64,000 nt of DNA from Prevotella sp. E13-17 (lineage in GTDB: Bacteria > Bacteroidota > Bacteroidia > Bacteroidales > Bacteroidaceae): NCBI RefSeq assembly GCF_022024035.1, contig NZ_CP091787.1, positions 310,001-374,000 on the forward strand. Reading direction: 5' to 3'. Under the pieces are notes generated by a model, which worked only from the letters and a program-made list of their open reading frames with translations, was not told the DNA's origin and made no database searches. Positions 18,308 through 27,993 of the stretch are shown here, in pieces. The position numbers and the translations under genes were made by a program. Each line of letters opens with the position of its first letter. The stretch's first letter is position 1.

Positions 18308-18330
18308 TTGCTTCTTCTTATAACGGCATG

Positions 18331-18338
18331 CAAAAGTA
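18331..18338 (-). promoter_or_regulatory. -7 box for the acyltransferase pair
   Basis: TACTTTTG on the minus strand, 24 bp upstream of the ATG at 18307. It excludes the upstream ATG at 18343 as a start. Confidence 0.65.
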
Positions 18339-18495
18339 CGCAAAATCTTTCATTTTCAGCACATTTTGTCTCAAAAATGTGCAATTTTACATTAATTAAG
18401 ATAAATTAGTGACATTGCACAAAAATGCTTAAGTGTGTAATGAAATGTCTTGAAAAAGAAAAAAAGGATTTTTTTTAGTCCTTTCATAAAATTTT

Positions 18496-18521
18496 GTGGG
18501 GAAATGTGGGGGATTGTGGAG
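18496..18521 (+). promoter_or_regulatory. Putative MraZ operator: three 10-bp-phased TGGGN-type boxes
   Basis: GTGGGG at 18496-18501, GTGGGG at 18506-18511 and GTGGAG at 18516-18521 repeat at exactly 10 bp. This is the TGGGN direct-repeat layout known for MraZ binding in E. coli. The boxes cover the region where the -33 element would be, directly upstream of the -7 box at 18531, so bound MraZ would block RNA polymerase and repress its own operon. Confidence 0.75.
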
Positions 18522-18530
18522 GAAAATGAT

Positions 18531-18538
18531 TACTTTTG
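18531..18538 (+). promoter_or_regulatory. -7 box of the dcw (division and cell wall) cluster
   Basis: TACTTTTG, 28 bp upstream of the mraZ ATG at 18567. No good -33 TTG is spaced correctly; the MraZ-type boxes occupy that region instead. An 8-bp inverted repeat, TGTGCAAT at 18378-18385 and ATTGCACA at 18414-18421, lies further upstream. Confidence 0.7.
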
Positions 18539-18566
18539 CATCCGAGACCATTTAATTATTGTTCGC

Positions 18567-19025
18567 ATGCGATTTTTAGGTAACATAGAAGCCAAGACCG
18601 ACGCCAAAGGGCGCGTGTTTCTGCCGGCCACCTTTCGTAAGGTGTTGCAGGCGGCAGGCGACGAGGTGCTGGTGATGCGCAAGGATGTGCATCAAAAGTG
18701 CTTGGTGCTTTACCCGGAATCGACATGGAACCGCCGCATGGATGCGCTGCTGGAGCGAATCAGCGAGTGGGACGACATGGGTCAGCAGGTGTTGAGACAA
18801 TATGTCTCAGAGGCCGAGGTGCTGACGCTCGACGGTAATGGACGTTTTCTGATTCCTAAGCGCTATCTGCAAATGGCAGAGATCGAGCAGTCGGTGCGCT
18901 TCATTGGCATGAATGATGCCATTGAGATATGGGCTGCAGAGAAAGCGACAGAGCCCTTCATGAGTCAGGAAGAGTTCGCTCAGAAACTGAAGCAAATCAT
19001 GCATAACGGTGCGGAAGGAAGATGA
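18567..19025 (+). CDS. mraZ: Transcriptional regulator MraZ
   Basis: The 152-residue protein has two copies of the MraZ/SpoVT-AbrB fold, with the motifs TDAKGRVFLPATFR (residues about 10-23) and LDGNGRFLIPKRY (about 84-97). In characterised bacteria MraZ forms a ring and binds TGGGN repeats to repress the dcw operon; matching boxes lie just upstream here. The open frame runs further upstream, but the -7 box at 18531 and the conserved N-terminus MRFLGNIEAK fix the ATG at 18567. It overlaps rsmH by 4 bp. Confidence 0.95.
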   Translation: MRFLGNIEAKTDAKGRVFLPATFRKVLQAAGDEVLVMRKDVHQKCLVLYPESTWNRRMDALLERISEWDDMGQQVLRQYVSEAEVLTLDGNGRFLIPKRYLQMAEIEQSVRFIGMNDAIEIWAAEKATEPFMSQEEFAQKLKQIMHNGAEGR

Positions 19026-19936
19026 TTAAAACAGCTGACACATATCATGTTTCTGTTCTGTTGAAAGAAAGTGTAGAAGGATTGGCCATCCAGTCAGGCG
19101 GCGTCTATGTTGACGTGACATTTGGCGGAGGCGGTCATTCGCGTGAAATCCTTCAACATCTGTCTGCAGAGGGTCATCTGTACAGTTTCGATCAAGATGC
19201 TGATGCGGAAAACAATATCGTTGCTGATGACAGGTTTACCTTTGTGAGAAGTAATTTCAGGTATCTCAAGAACTGGATGCGCTATTACGGCGTTGAAGAG
19301 ATAGATGGCCTGTTGGCAGACTTAGGGGTGTCGTCGCACCATTTTGATGATGCCGAGCGCGGTTTCTCGTTTCGTTTCGATGCACCGCTCGATATGCGAA
19401 TGAACAAACGTGCAGGAATGACGGCTGCCGATGTGGTGAATGACTACGACGAACAGCGACTGGCCGACGTGCTTTACCTCTACGGCGAACTGAAGAATGC
19501 TCGCAAGATTGCTGCCGTGTTGGTGAAAGCGCGCATGCAGCAGCGGATAGAGACCACAGGGCAGTTGATGCAGGTGACAGAGAAGCTGTTTCAGCGAGAG
19601 CGCGAGAAAAAAGAAATGACTAAATTGTTTCAGGCTCTGCGCATAGAGGTGAACCACGAGATGGATGCCCTGCGTGAGATGCTGATGGGGGCATGCGAGA
19701 TACTGAAGCCAGGAGGGCGGTTGAGCGTGATTACCTATCACTCGCTGGAAGACAGAATCGTGAAGAATGTGATGCGCACAGGCAATGCCGAAGGGCGACA
19801 AGAGCAGGACTTCTTTGGAAGGGTGAAAAGTCCGTTACACCTTATTAATAATAAAGTGACGACCCCATCTGCTGAGGAGCTGGAAAATAACCCTCGAAGT
19901 CGAAGCGCAAAATTAAGAATCGCAGAGAAAATTTAA
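19022..19936 (+). CDS. rsmH: 16S rRNA (cytosine-1402-N4)-methyltransferase
   Basis: The 304-residue SAM-dependent enzyme modifies the ribosomal P site. The family start YHVSVLLKESVEGL, the SAM-binding loop DVTFGGGGHS (about residues 31-40), DLGVSSHHFDDAERGFSFR and the late VITYHSLEDRIVK are all present. Its ATG overlaps the mraZ stop. It is the second gene of the dcw cluster in nearly all bacteria. Confidence 0.96.
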   Translation: MIKTADTYHVSVLLKESVEGLAIQSGGVYVDVTFGGGGHSREILQHLSAEGHLYSFDQDADAENNIVADDRFTFVRSNFRYLKNWMRYYGVEEIDGLLADLGVSSHHFDDAERGFSFRFDAPLDMRMNKRAGMTAADVVNDYDEQRLADVLYLYGELKNARKIAAVLVKARMQQRIETTGQLMQVTEKLFQREREKKEMTKLFQALRIEVNHEMDALREMLMGACEILKPGGRLSVITYHSLEDRIVKNVMRTGNAEGRQEQDFFGRVKSPLHLINNKVTTPSAEELENNPRSRSAKLRIAEKI

Positions 19937-19953
19937 AAATAACATAATTCGGA

Positions 19954-20424
19954 ATGAAAAACAATGACGGAACCACAGTATCCGACATGGAGCTAATCAT
20001 TGAAGAAACGCCCACCGAGGAGAAAGCTGATGTAGAAGACAGAACATCGTCGGCCTATGAGCAGTTGAAAGAACGTGCTACCGAGGACGATGACGACATG
20101 ACTGGTACGCTGACGCTGCGCCAGATTCTGGGTGGTGACCATCTGTTGGTGCTGGTGCGCCATCATGTGTGGCTCATTCTGTTGATTATGCTGCTGACAA
20201 CAGTCTATGTGGGTTTCCGCTATCAATGTCAGAAAGACGTGATCGAGATCAGCGACTTGGAGAAAGTGCTGACCGACGCAAAATATAAGGCACTGGCCAG
20301 TTCAAGTAGCTTGACTGAGCTGTGCCGACAGAGTAACGTGTTGAAGGTGCTGCGTGAGAATAATGACTCACTGCTGAAAATCAGCGACCAGCCCCCTTAT
20401 ATTATTAACATCCCAGAAGATTAA
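19954..20424 (+). CDS. ftsL: FtsL-like cell division protein
   Basis: The 156-residue bitopic protein has an acidic cytosolic N-terminus of about 70 residues (rich in Glu/Asp), one membrane helix (about 74-89, VWLILLIMLLTTVYVG) and a periplasmic helical segment with leucine spacing. Sequence identity to FtsL is always low; the call rests on topology and on position between rsmH and ftsI. FtsL forms the FtsQLB complex that activates septal peptidoglycan synthesis. The N-terminal tail is longer than in E. coli FtsL. Confidence 0.82.
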   Translation: MKNNDGTTVSDMELIIEETPTEEKADVEDRTSSAYEQLKERATEDDDDMTGTLTLRQILGGDHLLVLVRHHVWLILLIMLLTTVYVGFRYQCQKDVIEISDLEKVLTDAKYKALASSSSLTELCRQSNVLKVLRENNDSLLKISDQPPYIINIPED

Positions 20425-20433
20425 AGCAGAGTC

Positions 20434-22563
20434 GTGAGCAGGTTTAACAAAGAAAAGGTAATGCCGCGTTATTTCGCCATTGCTGTGGTGTTGACGCTGA
20501 TAGGTCTGGCAGTGATATTCAAGGCCGGCTATACCATGACTGTGGGCAGAAGCTACTGGGAGGTGGTGGCCAATCGTCTGAAAAGTGATAGCGACAGTGT
20601 GCGTCCGGACCGCGGTAATATCCTGAGCAGCGACGGCCAGCTGTTGGCCAGCAGTATTCCTGAATACATGATATTCATGGACTTTCAGCCTGGCGACCGT
20701 GAGGATACTGCGTGGACCCATAAGCGCGATTCTGTGTATTACAGTAAACTGGATAGTCTCTGCTGTGGACTGCATGACATCTTCCCCGAATGGACTGCAG
20801 AGAAGTTCAAGGAACGACTGGAGGAAGGCCATCATAAGAAGCTACGTGACGGCACTACGGGTGCTCGTCACTGGAAGATATATCCCAAGCGCATCAGTTA
20901 TAACACCTATTGCGAGGTGTTGCAGTTGCCTTATTTCAACCTGCCGAAGAACAAGTACGGCTTTCATGCCGAACCCTTTGTGGCACGCCGACGTCCCTTC
21001 GGTTCATTGGCCGAACGTACCATTGGCGATATCCGAAGCTTTGAAGGCGGAAAGGATACGGCCCGCTTTGGTATCGAGCTGACTTACGACTCGATTCTGC
21101 GAGGTCAGGTGGGCATCCGTCGTAAGCAGAAAGTGCTGAATCGCATGGTGCCTTTTGTCGTCAAATCACCTGTGGCGGGTGCCGACATCATTACTACCAT
21201 TGATGTGGGTATGCAGGACCTGGCTGAACAGGCTCTGATTGAAGAACTGAAGAAATGGGAAGCTTCAATGGGTGTCGTCATCCTCATGGAGGTGAAAACC
21301 GGTAATGTGAAAGCGATTGTCAACATGCGTCGTGGTTCGGATGGCGAGTACTATGAGCGTTTCAACGATGCCATCAGCTATCGTTGTGAGCCAGGTTCGG
21401 TATTCAAGGTAGCCTCGTTTTTGGTGGCATTCGATGATGGCGTGATAGACACCACCTATACGATAGATACCGGATGCGGTATCATGCAGATGCATGGAGC
21501 CAAGATGAAGGACCATAACTGGCACCGTGGTGGCTATGGCGTGATTAACGCTGCCCGTACGTTGGAGGTAAGTAGTAACATCGGCGTGAGCTATGTGATA
21601 GACAAATTCTACGGCAAGAATCCCACAAAATACGTAGAGGGACTCTACCGTGTGGGCATCGGCCAAGATCTGGAGCTCCCCATTGTGGGTTATGCTCCGC
21701 CAAAGATACGCATGCCGAATACCAAGACCACGAAACGCTCAGACTACTGGAGCAAGACCACTCTGCCATGGATGAGTATCGGTTATGAGACGCAGATTGC
21801 GCCTATCAACACAGTGACGTTCTATAATGCGATTGCCAATAATGGTAAGATGATGCGTCCACGCTTCGTCGAGAAAATCGTGAAAGATGGTCAGGTGATC
21901 TACGAGACACATCCTGAGGTTATCAAGGAGCGCATCGCTAAACCGTCGGCTGTCAAGATGATGCAGACCGTGTTGCGCCATGTGGTCAGTCAGGGCTTAG
22001 GCAAGAGGGCAGGTTCGCACTCATTCCAGGTGTCGGGTAAGACAGGTACGGCACAGGTGGCAAAGGCTGGCGGCTATAAGAGTGGTGTGGTGGACTACTG
22101 GCTGTCGTTCTGTGGTTACTTCCCATCCGACAATCCTCAGTACAGCTGTATCGTCTGTCTGAAAAAATCGGGGCTGCCCGCCTCTGGCGGAGCTATGTCG
22201 GGCGCAGTGTTCCATAACATCTCTGAGGGTGTGATGGCCAAGAGTCTGAAGCTGAGGGTGGAGGATGCCCGCGACTCCTTGTCTGTGTTTATCCCCGACG
22301 TGAAGGGTGGCAATGTGAAGAATGCAAAGTTTGTGCTTGAGCAACTGGGCATACACACGGGCGAGATGAAGTTTGAGACAACAAAGAGTGTGCCTCACCA
22401 AATGCCAAACACCATTGGTATGGGTGCGCGGGATGCTGTTTATGCTGTTGAAAGGCAGGGCATCAAGGCGCGGGTGAAAGGCAAAGGTCGCGTGGTGCGC
22501 CAAAGCATTGCGCCGGGCAGTCGTCTGAAGGATGGCATGATATGCACTCTGGAGTTGAACTAA
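20434..22563 (+). CDS. ftsI: Class B penicillin-binding protein (septal transpeptidase) with PASTA domain
   Basis: The 709-residue inner-membrane transpeptidase of the divisome has a membrane helix (about 12-30), the dimerisation or pedestal domain, and the transpeptidase motifs SVFK (S322 nucleophile, K325), SSN and KTGT. The C-terminus from about residue 625 has a PASTA-type repeat (FIPDVKGGNVKNAKFVLEQL and following), present in many Bacteroidetes FtsI proteins but absent from E. coli. The start is GTG at 20434; ATG 20461 would delete the conserved basic N-terminus. It lies 9 bp after ftsL and partners ftsW downstream. Confidence 0.94.
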   Translation: MSRFNKEKVMPRYFAIAVVLTLIGLAVIFKAGYTMTVGRSYWEVVANRLKSDSDSVRPDRGNILSSDGQLLASSIPEYMIFMDFQPGDREDTAWTHKRDSVYYSKLDSLCCGLHDIFPEWTAEKFKERLEEGHHKKLRDGTTGARHWKIYPKRISYNTYCEVLQLPYFNLPKNKYGFHAEPFVARRRPFGSLAERTIGDIRSFEGGKDTARFGIELTYDSILRGQVGIRRKQKVLNRMVPFVVKSPVAGADIITTIDVGMQDLAEQALIEELKKWEASMGVVILMEVKTGNVKAIVNMRRGSDGEYYERFNDAISYRCEPGSVFKVASFLVAFDDGVIDTTYTIDTGCGIMQMHGAKMKDHNWHRGGYGVINAARTLEVSSNIGVSYVIDKFYGKNPTKYVEGLYRVGIGQDLELPIVGYAPPKIRMPNTKTTKRSDYWSKTTLPWMSIGYETQIAPINTVTFYNAIANNGKMMRPRFVEKIVKDGQVIYETHPEVIKERIAKPSAVKMMQTVLRHVVSQGLGKRAGSHSFQVSGKTGTAQVAKAGGYKSGVVDYWLSFCGYFPSDNPQYSCIVCLKKSGLPASGGAMSGAVFHNISEGVMAKSLKLRVEDARDSLSVFIPDVKGGNVKNAKFVLEQLGIHTGEMKFETTKSVPHQMPNTIGMGARDAVYAVERQGIKARVKGKGRVVRQSIAPGSRLKDGMICTLELN

Positions 22564-22588
22564 CAAGGAAAAAAAGAAGAAATAAGAT

Positions 22589-24043
22589 ATGAAACTGAAA
22601 GACATTATTAAGTGTATTGCGATAAACAAGGTGGAAGGCAATGCCGATATCGACATTGTGGATATCGACATTGATTCGCATAAGGTTGCTGCCGGTCATC
22701 TGTTTGTGGCTATCAAGGGTACGCAGACCGACGGTCATCAGTATATTGCGAAAGCGATAGAACTGGGCGCTTCGGCTGTGCTTTGCGAGGAGATGCCTGC
22801 AGAGCTGGATCCACATGTATGCTATGTGCAGGTGGATTCGACAGAAGCTGCTGTCGGACCTGTGGCTACAACATTCCAGGGTGATCCTACCTCGAAGGTG
22901 AAACTGGTGGGCGTGACGGGTACCAACGGCAAGACAACCATCGCCACCTTATTATATAATATGTTCCGTAAGCTGGGCTATAAGTGTGGTCTGCTGTCAA
23001 CGGTATGTAACTATATTGAAGATGAGGCTGTGCCTGCCAGTCATACCACCCCCGATCCCATCGAACTGAACCGACTGTTGAAACGCATGGTCGATGCAGG
23101 TTGCCAGTACGTGTTCATGGAATGCTCGAGCCATGCCATTGCTCAGCAGCGTATTGGTGGGCTGAAGTTTGCCGGTGGCGTGTTTACCAATCTGACACGC
23201 GACCATCTGGACTACCATAAGACGGTGGAGAACTATCGCAATGCCAAAAAACAATTCTTCGATATGTTGCCAAAGGGTGCTTTTGCCATTACCAATGCCG
23301 ACGATAAAAACGGCATGTTTATGGTTCAGAACACCAAGGCCGAAGTGAAAACTTACTCTACTCGACAGATGGCTGACTTCCGTGGGCGTATCATAGAGTG
23401 TCACTTCGAGGGTATGTATCTGGAAATTGACGGTCGTGAAGTGGGGGTACAGTTTATCGGAAAGTTTAATGTGAGCAATCTGCTGGCAGTCTATGGTGCT
23501 GCCGTGATGCTGGGACAGAAACCTGAGGATGTGCTGTTGGTGCTGAGCACGCTGAAGAGCGTGGCTGGCAGACTGGAGCCCATCCACTCGCCAGAGGGAT
23601 TTACAGCTATTGTTGACTATGCCCACACACCTGATGCACTGGAGAACGTGTTGAAGGCCATCCACGAGGTGATGGACGGAAAAGAAGGTAAGATTATCAC
23701 GGTTTGTGGTGCCGGTGGAAACCGCGACAAGGGCAAGCGCCCGTTGATGGCGCAGGAAGCCGTGAAACAGAGCGATCGCGTGATTATCACCAGCGATAAC
23801 CCTCGTTTCGAGGATCCACAAGATATCATCAATGATATGCTGGCGGGTCTCGACCAAAAGCAGATGAAGAAGGTGGTGAGCATCGTGGATCGAAAAGAGG
23901 CTATCAAGACAGCTGTGATGCTGGCCGAAAAGGGTGACGTCATCTTGATTGCGGGTAAGGGCCATGAGGACTATCAGGAAGTGAAGGGCGTGAAACACCA
24001 TTTCGATGACCGCGAGGTGGTGAGAGAAATCTTTGGCATTTAA
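22589..24043 (+). CDS. murE: UDP-N-acetylmuramoyl-L-alanyl-D-glutamate--2,6-diaminopimelate ligase
   Basis: This 484-residue cytosolic Mur ligase adds the third residue of the stem peptide. It has the ATP-binding loop GTNGKTT (111-117), the HTTPDP substrate motif, ECSSHA, the central [10 protein letters not shown] and the DNPR motif ([11 protein letters not shown]). DNPR is known to select meso-diaminopimelate over lysine, so the peptidoglycan should be of the meso-DAP type. It lies 25 bp after ftsI. Start and length are normal. Confidence 0.96.
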   Translation: MKLKDIIKCIAINKVEGNADIDIVDIDIDSHKVAAGHLFVAIKGTQTDGHQYIAKAIELGASAVLCEEMPAELDPHVCYVQVDSTEAAVGPVATTFQGDPTSKVKLVGVTGTNGKTTIATLLYNMFRKLGYKCGLLSTVCNYIEDEAVPASHTTPDPIELNRLLKRMVDAGCQYVFMECSSHAIAQQRIGGLKFAGGVFTNLTRDHLDYHKTVENYRNAKKQFFDMLPKGAFAITNADDKNGMFMVQNTKAEVKTYSTRQMADFRGRIIECHFEGMYLEIDGREVGVQFIGKFNVSNLLAVYGAAVMLGQKPEDVLLVLSTLKSVAGRLEPIHSPEGFTAIVDYAHTPDALENVLKAIHEVMDGKEGKIITVCGAGGNRDKGKRPLMAQEAVKQSDRVIITSDNPRFEDPQDIINDMLAGLDQKQMKKVVSIVDRKEAIKTAVMLAEKGDVILIAGKGHEDYQEVKGVKHHFDDREVVREIFGI

Positions 24044-24070
24044 TCTTCAAACGAATATCTCGAAAATAGT

Positions 24071-25342
24071 ATGCTATATTATATTTTTAGATTCTTAGAA
24101 CAATACAATATCCCGGGGGCGCATCTGTGGAGCTATATCTCTTTTCGCGCGCTGTTAGCCCTGATCTTATCACTGGTTATCTCGGCATGGTTTGGCGAGT
24201 TCTTTATCAAATGGATGAAGCGCCGAAAGATTTTTGAAACCGAGCGTGACCCGGCTATCGATCCCTTCGGTGTGGAGAAGAAGGGCGTGCCAACGATGGG
24301 CGGCATCATCATTATCGTGTCTATCCTGGTGCCGGTATTGCTGTTGGGACGTATCAGAAATATCTATCTCATCCTGATGGTGGTTACCACGGTATGGTTG
24401 GGCTTTCTGGGTTTTATGGATGATTATATCAAGATTTTCCGTAGAAATAAAGAAGGACTGAAGGGAAAATATAAGATAGTAGGACAGGTGTCTATCGGTT
24501 TTATTGTAGGACTGACGCTTTATCTGAGCCCCGATGTGGTGATAAGAGAGAATATCTCAACACCTGTTAAGAACAAAGTGGAACTGGTGAAACACGAGAC
24601 GGTGGCTCATAAGTCTCTGAAGACAACGGTGCCCTTTACCAAGCATCATAACCTCAGCTATTCGGAGCTGATGTCGTTCGTGGGAAAACATAAGGTGGCT
24701 GCAGGTTGGATCTTGTTTGTGGTGATGACAATCCTTGTGGTGACGGCTGTATCCAATGGCGCCAACCTGAATGATGGCATGGACGGTATGTGTGCCGGTA
24801 ACTCGGCCATCGTCGGAGTGGCACTCGGTATCTTGGCCTATGTGTCATCGCATGTTGGATTCGCCTCTTATTTCGACATCATGTTTATTCCACGCAGTGA
24901 GGAACTGGTCGTGTTCTTGTGCGCCTTTGTGGGCGCCATGATTGGCTTCCTCTGGTACAACGCCTTTCCTGCTCAAATCTTTATGGGCGACACGGGCTCG
25001 TTGACCATCGGCGGCGTGATTGGTGTGGCTGCTGTGATTATACATAAAGAACTGCTGTTGCCTATCCTCTGTGGCATATTCTTTGTGGAGAGCCTCAGTG
25101 TGATCATTCAGACGCAGTGGTTCAAGTTCATGAAGAAAAAAGGACAGCGTGTGCGTGTGTTCCGCGCAACGCCGATACATGATAATTTCAGAAAACTTGA
25201 TTCGCAGTTGGATCAGACCTCGCGCTATATCCTGAAAGGGTGGCCCCATCGTCCATTCCATGAGTCAAAGATTACTATCCGCTTCTGGATAACAACGATT
25301 ATTCTGGCAGCGTTAACGATTATAACATTGAAGATACGATGA
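24071..25342 (+). CDS. mraY: Phospho-N-acetylmuramoyl-pentapeptide-transferase
   Basis: This 423-residue polytopic membrane enzyme makes lipid I from UDP-MurNAc-pentapeptide and undecaprenyl phosphate. The family motifs GVPTMGGIIII, FMDDYIKI, NLNDGMDGM and FMGDTGSL are seen, along with about ten hydrophobic helices. It is some 60 residues longer than the E. coli enzyme because of a soluble insertion near residues 160-210 (NISTPVKNKVELVKHE and following), which I believe is common in Bacteroidetes. The murD start codon overlaps its stop by 4 bp. Confidence 0.96.
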   Translation: MLYYIFRFLEQYNIPGAHLWSYISFRALLALILSLVISAWFGEFFIKWMKRRKIFETERDPAIDPFGVEKKGVPTMGGIIIIVSILVPVLLLGRIRNIYLILMVVTTVWLGFLGFMDDYIKIFRRNKEGLKGKYKIVGQVSIGFIVGLTLYLSPDVVIRENISTPVKNKVELVKHETVAHKSLKTTVPFTKHHNLSYSELMSFVGKHKVAAGWILFVVMTILVVTAVSNGANLNDGMDGMCAGNSAIVGVALGILAYVSSHVGFASYFDIMFIPRSEELVVFLCAFVGAMIGFLWYNAFPAQIFMGDTGSLTIGGVIGVAAVIIHKELLLPILCGIFFVESLSVIIQTQWFKFMKKKGQRVRVFRATPIHDNFRKLDSQLDQTSRYILKGWPHRPFHESKITIRFWITTIILAALTIITLKIR

Positions 25343-26670
25343 AGAGAATTGTAGTACTGGGTGCAGGCGAAAGTGGCGCAGGAGCTGCTGTGCTGGCAAA
25401 GAAAGAGGGTTTTGACGTATTCGTTTCGGATATGTCGTGCATCGGTGAGCGTTATAAGAAGATGCTCAACGACCATCAGATAGTATGGGAAGAGGGACAG
25501 CATACCGAGGAAAAGATACTGAATGCTGATGAGATCATTAAAAGCCCTGGTATTCCTGAGAATGCACCAATGGTGAAGAAAGCGGTGGAACGTCATATAC
25601 CGATCATCAGTGAGATTGAGTTTGCCGGAAGATATACCAAATCAAAGATGATTTGTATTACGGGTTCTAATGGCAAAACCACTACGACCTCTTTGATTTA
25701 TCATATTTTCAAGGAGGCTGGCTATGATGTTGGCTTGGCTGGAAATATCGGTAACTCGCTGGCACTGCAGGTGGCAGAGGATCCACATGCTTACTATGTG
25801 ATCGAACTGTCATCATTCCAGTTGGATAATATGTACGACTTCCATGCCAACATTGCTATCTTGCTGAACATCACTCCCGACCATCTGGATCGATATAACT
25901 TCGAGATGCAGAACTATGTTGATGCCAAGATGCGTATTCTGCAAAACCAGACTGCCGAAGATGCCTTCATCTACTGGAACGATGACCCCATCATCAGTCG
26001 TGAACTGAAGAAGTATGATATCAAGGCTATTCAATATCCTTTCTCAGAACTGAAAGAAAAGGGTAGTATTGGTTATATCGAAGAGGGTAAATATGTTTTG
26101 GAAAAGCCGGAGCCCTTTAATATGGAACAGGAACAGCTGAGCCTGACAGGTCGCCATAACATCTACAACTCTCTGGCAGCTGGCCTGGCTGGTGATATTG
26201 CTGGTATAAAAAAAGAGGTGATACGCAAGTCGCTGAGCGAGTTTCCTGGTGTTGAGCATCGGTTGGAGAAAGTGGCAACTGTTCGTGGCGTGAAGTACGT
26301 GAACGACTCGAAGGCTACGAATGTGGATGCTTGCTGGTATGCACTCGACTCAATGAAGACCAAGGTGGTGCTGATATTAGGTGGTAAGGATAAGGGTAAT
26401 GACTATGACCCCATCAAACCATTAGTGAAAGAGAAGTGTTCGGCATTGGTGTATCTGGGAGCCGACAACCAGAAGTTGCACGACAATTTCGATGGCCTTG
26501 GAATACCTGTGCGCGATACGCACTCAATGAAAGACTGTGTGGCTGCATGCTACGAACTGGCAAAGACTGGTGAGACGGTATTGCTGTCGCCCTGTTGTGC
26601 ATCGTTCGACCTCTTTAAGAATATGGAGGATCGTGGAGATCAGTTCAAGGAACTGGTAAGAAGTCTATAG
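25339..26670 (+). CDS. murD: UDP-N-acetylmuramoylalanine--D-glutamate ligase
   Basis: The 443-residue cytosolic Mur ligase adds D-glutamate to UDP-MurNAc-L-Ala. It has the N-terminal Rossmann motif VVLGAGESGAGAA, the P-loop ITGSNGKTTTTSL, the central LNITPDHLDRY and the C-terminal YVNDSKATNVDA and LSPCCASFDLF. It is translationally coupled to mraY by an ATGA overlap and is followed after 6 bp by ftsW. Confidence 0.96.
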   Translation: MKRIVVLGAGESGAGAAVLAKKEGFDVFVSDMSCIGERYKKMLNDHQIVWEEGQHTEEKILNADEIIKSPGIPENAPMVKKAVERHIPIISEIEFAGRYTKSKMICITGSNGKTTTTSLIYHIFKEAGYDVGLAGNIGNSLALQVAEDPHAYYVIELSSFQLDNMYDFHANIAILLNITPDHLDRYNFEMQNYVDAKMRILQNQTAEDAFIYWNDDPIISRELKKYDIKAIQYPFSELKEKGSIGYIEEGKYVLEKPEPFNMEQEQLSLTGRHNIYNSLAAGLAGDIAGIKKEVIRKSLSEFPGVEHRLEKVATVRGVKYVNDSKATNVDACWYALDSMKTKVVLILGGKDKGNDYDPIKPLVKEKCSALVYLGADNQKLHDNFDGLGIPVRDTHSMKDCVAACYELAKTGETVLLSPCCASFDLFKNMEDRGDQFKELVRSL

Positions 26671-26676
26671 TGGAGA

Positions 26677-27993
26677 ATGGAGAAGAAGATAGGAAATCTG
26701 TTTAAAGGTGACAAAGGAATATGGACGGTGTTCCTGTTCCTCTGTATTATCAGTATTGTCGAGGTCTTTTCGGCTTCGAGCACACTGACATATCATTCAC
26801 AGAGCTATCTGGGTCCTATTTTAGGTCACGTCAGCAAAATCGTGATAGGACTGATGGTGACTATCGTTATTCTGAACATTCCATGCCGCTACTTCAAGCT
26901 GATCACCCCAATGCTTCTGTTGGTGACCTATGCCACTTTGGTATGGGTGCTGTTTGGTGGTCAGAGTATCAATGGTGCCAACCGTGTGATTCCTTTGCCT
27001 GGTTTTACCTTTCAGCCATCGGAGATAGCCAAAGGCTCGTTGGTGCTGGCAACAGCCCAAGTGCTGAGTGCCATGCAGAAACCTGATGGCTCGGGTGCCG
27101 ACCCACTGGCCATGAAGTATGTGCTGATTATGTCGGTTCCAGCAGTAGCTTTGATTGGTATAGAGAACTTGTCAACGGCGGTATTGCTCTTCATGGTTAT
27201 CTATCTGATGATGTTCATAGCCCGAGTTCCGATGATTCAGATGGGTAAGCTTACGGGGGTGCTGCTACTGATTGTGGCAGGATTCCTGATTCTGGTGTTC
27301 TCTCTGTCAAAGCTCGACCGTGAGGGTAAAGAGCTGGAGGCTGCCCAAAAAGCTGGTAACTTGGAACTGGTCAAGAAAGAAAAGGCTAAGGAGAAAAAGT
27401 CAGGATGGGATAAGGTGACGCACCGCTTTTGGACATGGAAAAACCGTATTGCCGGTGAAGATGAGAACAAGGACGTGGCAGCCAGTCAGTATAAGGTGAC
27501 TGATAAGAACTATCAGGTGACGCACTCGAATTTGGCGATAGCTTCTTCCAACATTGTTGGAAAAGGGCCTGGCAATTCGGAAGAGCGCGACTATCTGCCA
27601 CAAGCTTATTCCGACTTTATCTTTGCAATCATCATCGAGGAGATGGGCATAGGCGGGGCCATTGGAGTGGTGTTCCTTTATGTGATATTGCTGTTTAGAG
27701 CGGCACGAATAGCCAGCCGATGTGAGAACAACTTCCCGGCTTTCCTCATCATGGGACTAACCATGCTACTGGTGTTTCAGGCGGCCATCAATATGTGTGT
27801 GGCGGTGGACTTTGGTATCGTCACTGGTCAGCCGTTGCCATTGGTGTCGCGTGGTGGTACATCGACCATCATCAACTGTGCCTACATCGGTGCCATTTTG
27901 AGCGTGAGCCGTTCGGCCAAGCGTCGTGAGGAGAATGGAAAGAATGAAGAGAAGAAAAAAGTGAAAATAAATAGCGAACTGGAAGAATCATGA
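26677..27993 (+). CDS. ftsW: SEDS peptidoglycan glycosyltransferase FtsW
   Basis: The 438-residue polytopic membrane protein polymerises lipid II at the septum as partner of the class B PBP. SEDS motifs include QPSEIAKGSLVL, ENLSTAVLL, KGPGNSEERDYLPQAYSDFIFA (containing the catalytic aspartate region) and QPLPLVSRGGTS. An unusual hydrophilic stretch of about 65 residues, rich in Lys and Glu (about residues 210-275), is inserted before the catalytic loop, making the protein longer than the usual core. The C-terminal tail is highly charged. Its stop overlaps the murG start by 4 bp. Confidence 0.95.
   Translation: MEKKIGNLFKGDKGIWTVFLFLCIISIVEVFSASSTLTYHSQSYLGPILGHVSKIVIGLMVTIVILNIPCRYFKLITPMLLLVTYATLVWVLFGGQSINGANRVIPLPGFTFQPSEIAKGSLVLATAQVLSAMQKPDGSGADPLAMKYVLIMSVPAVALIGIENLSTAVLLFMVIYLMMFIARVPMIQMGKLTGVLLLIVAGFLILVFSLSKLDREGKELEAAQKAGNLELVKKEKAKEKKSGWDKVTHRFWTWKNRIAGEDENKDVAASQYKVTDKNYQVTHSNLAIASSNIVGKGPGNSEERDYLPQAYSDFIFAIIIEEMGIGGAIGVVFLYVILLFRAARIASRCENNFPAFLIMGLTMLLVFQAAINMCVAVDFGIVTGQPLPLVSRGGTSTIINCAYIGAILSVSRSAKRREENGKNEEKKKVKINSELEES

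Noticed and set aside
18450..18566. Upstream start for mraZ
   Set aside because: The extension spans the MraZ boxes and the -7 box and adds 39 residues not typical of MraZ.
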